The position numbers and the translations under genes were made by a program. The notes below the pieces were generated by a model. That model had not been told where the DNA came from and made no database searches. It saw nothing but the letters and a program-made list of their open reading frames with translations. 7,225 nucleotides of DNA from Adhaeribacter sp. (GTDB taxonomy: Bacteria > Bacteroidota > Bacteroidia > Cytophagales > Hymenobacteraceae). Shown here in pieces: positions 6,624-7,225 of the stretch. The stretch lies in NCBI GenBank assembly GCA_028288395.1, contig JAQBNV010000481.1, forward strand, positions 1-7,225. The letters are read 5' to 3'. How positions within the stretch are numbered: the first letter of the stretch is position 1; every line of letters starts with the position of its first letter.

Positions 6624-7225
6624 ATACGCTTTAACTAACGCTGCACCTGCCAGACAATCGTTTCCGGGTGTTGCCTTTGAATTACCAGTATGAACTTTCG
6701 GCCTGGATTTACAAAGTGCTGAACCGGGGTGATGCCTCGTTTAGTGCGTGGCTGCACAACCAGGGCTACGGAACCGACGGAAAACACTACAAATTATTTA
6801 CCTTCTCGCGGCTGCAGGTATCCCAGTTTAAAATCCGGCAAGACCGGCTGCAGATAATCAGCCCTTCGGTATCGCTGCTGCTTTCCTTCTACACCCCGCT
6901 TTCCGCCGAAACCTTTATCACAGGTTTGTTCCGGCAGCAGAAATTCCGGTTAGGGGACGACCAAAGCCAGGTAGATTTTGAAGTAACAAATATCAGCGCC
7001 GAACCGGAGCCGGCTTTTACCGACCAGGCGCGCTTCCGGCTGCTCTCCCCGCTTTGCGTCAGTACCACCCGAATGCACGAGGGCAAATCTATGCCGCTTT
7101 ACCTAGGGCCCGAGGCTCCGGAATTTGAAAAAATATTTGTTCAAAACCTGCTGAATAAATATACCGCCGGCGCCCCAACTGCCACAACTCCCCCGCTGCC
7201 AGACTTAACCGAAATAAAGCTAAAA
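6624..7225 (+). CDS. cas6: CRISPR-associated endoribonuclease Cas6 (3' partial, 5' end damaged)
   Basis: Cas6 cuts CRISPR precursor RNA within the repeats to make guide RNAs. The frame is open from 6635 to the window end (197 codons). Counting from 6635, the Cas6 pattern includes LPLNYQYELSAWIYKVLNRG (13-32), a WLHNQGY segment (39-45) whose His41 is the likely catalytic histidine, KLFTFSRL (53-60), and FRLLSPLCVST (134-144), matching the 'LSP' strand of the family. The glycine-rich loop near the C-terminus lies beyond the window. The expected start, MRF-LTLHLP, would be at 6624, but there the codon is ATA rather than ATG, and one base is missing after CGC TTT AA (6627-6634), which puts a TAA in frame at 6632. 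In-frame GTG (6668) or TTG codons exist but would remove the first beta strand. It may therefore be a recent pseudogene. Subtype cannot be decided; the N-terminal sequence resembles Bacteroidota type I-B-like Cas6 proteins. Confidence 0.85.

Noticed and set aside
6889..7086. 65-codon minus-strand frame
   Set aside because: Antisense to the clear Cas6 reading frame; no independent support.

Overview
The window looks like chromosomal DNA of a Bacteroidota bacterium. Three things point this way: the DnaG and RibBA proteins, a Bacteroidota-type -7 promoter motif (TAnnTTTG form) upstream of ribBA, and near absence of Shine-Dalgarno sequences. The order Cytophagales, possibly Hymenobacteraceae, is my inference from sequence flavour and is not proven.

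Layout, left to right. Positions 1-914 (+) carry the 3' end of an ABC-transporter ATPase gene, joined by an ATGA overlap to a complete ABC-2 type permease gene; together they are an export system of unknown substrate. Positions 915-1288 hold no convincing gene, but contain a strong hairpin terminator at 1171-1213 between convergent transcription units. Positions 1289-3169 (-) are a two-gene unit: ribBA (riboflavin precursor synthesis), then, 3 nt later, a secreted protein of unknown function. Positions 3452-5362 (-) encode a complete DNA primase, DnaG. A run of six 7-bp repeat units lies just upstream of the dnaG start.

The right part is accessory and partly decayed. Positions 5419-5982 have no recognisable gene. 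Positions 5983-6619 (+) are a wrecked PDDEXK nuclease gene of the YhcG/DUF1016 family. Reading across frames recovers both ends of the protein, with three single-base frameshifts, a large in-gene deletion and two TAG stops. Four bases later begins a Cas6 CRISPR-RNA endoribonuclease gene that runs off the right edge. Its body is open for 197 codons, but its expected start reads ATA and is followed by a one-base frame slip, so it may be recently inactivated. No CRISPR repeats are visible; any array and the rest of the cas operon would lie beyond 7225.

The housekeeping genes are intact. The main point of interest is the junction from dnaG into a CRISPR-Cas locus whose first gene and neighbouring nuclease gene both carry lesions.
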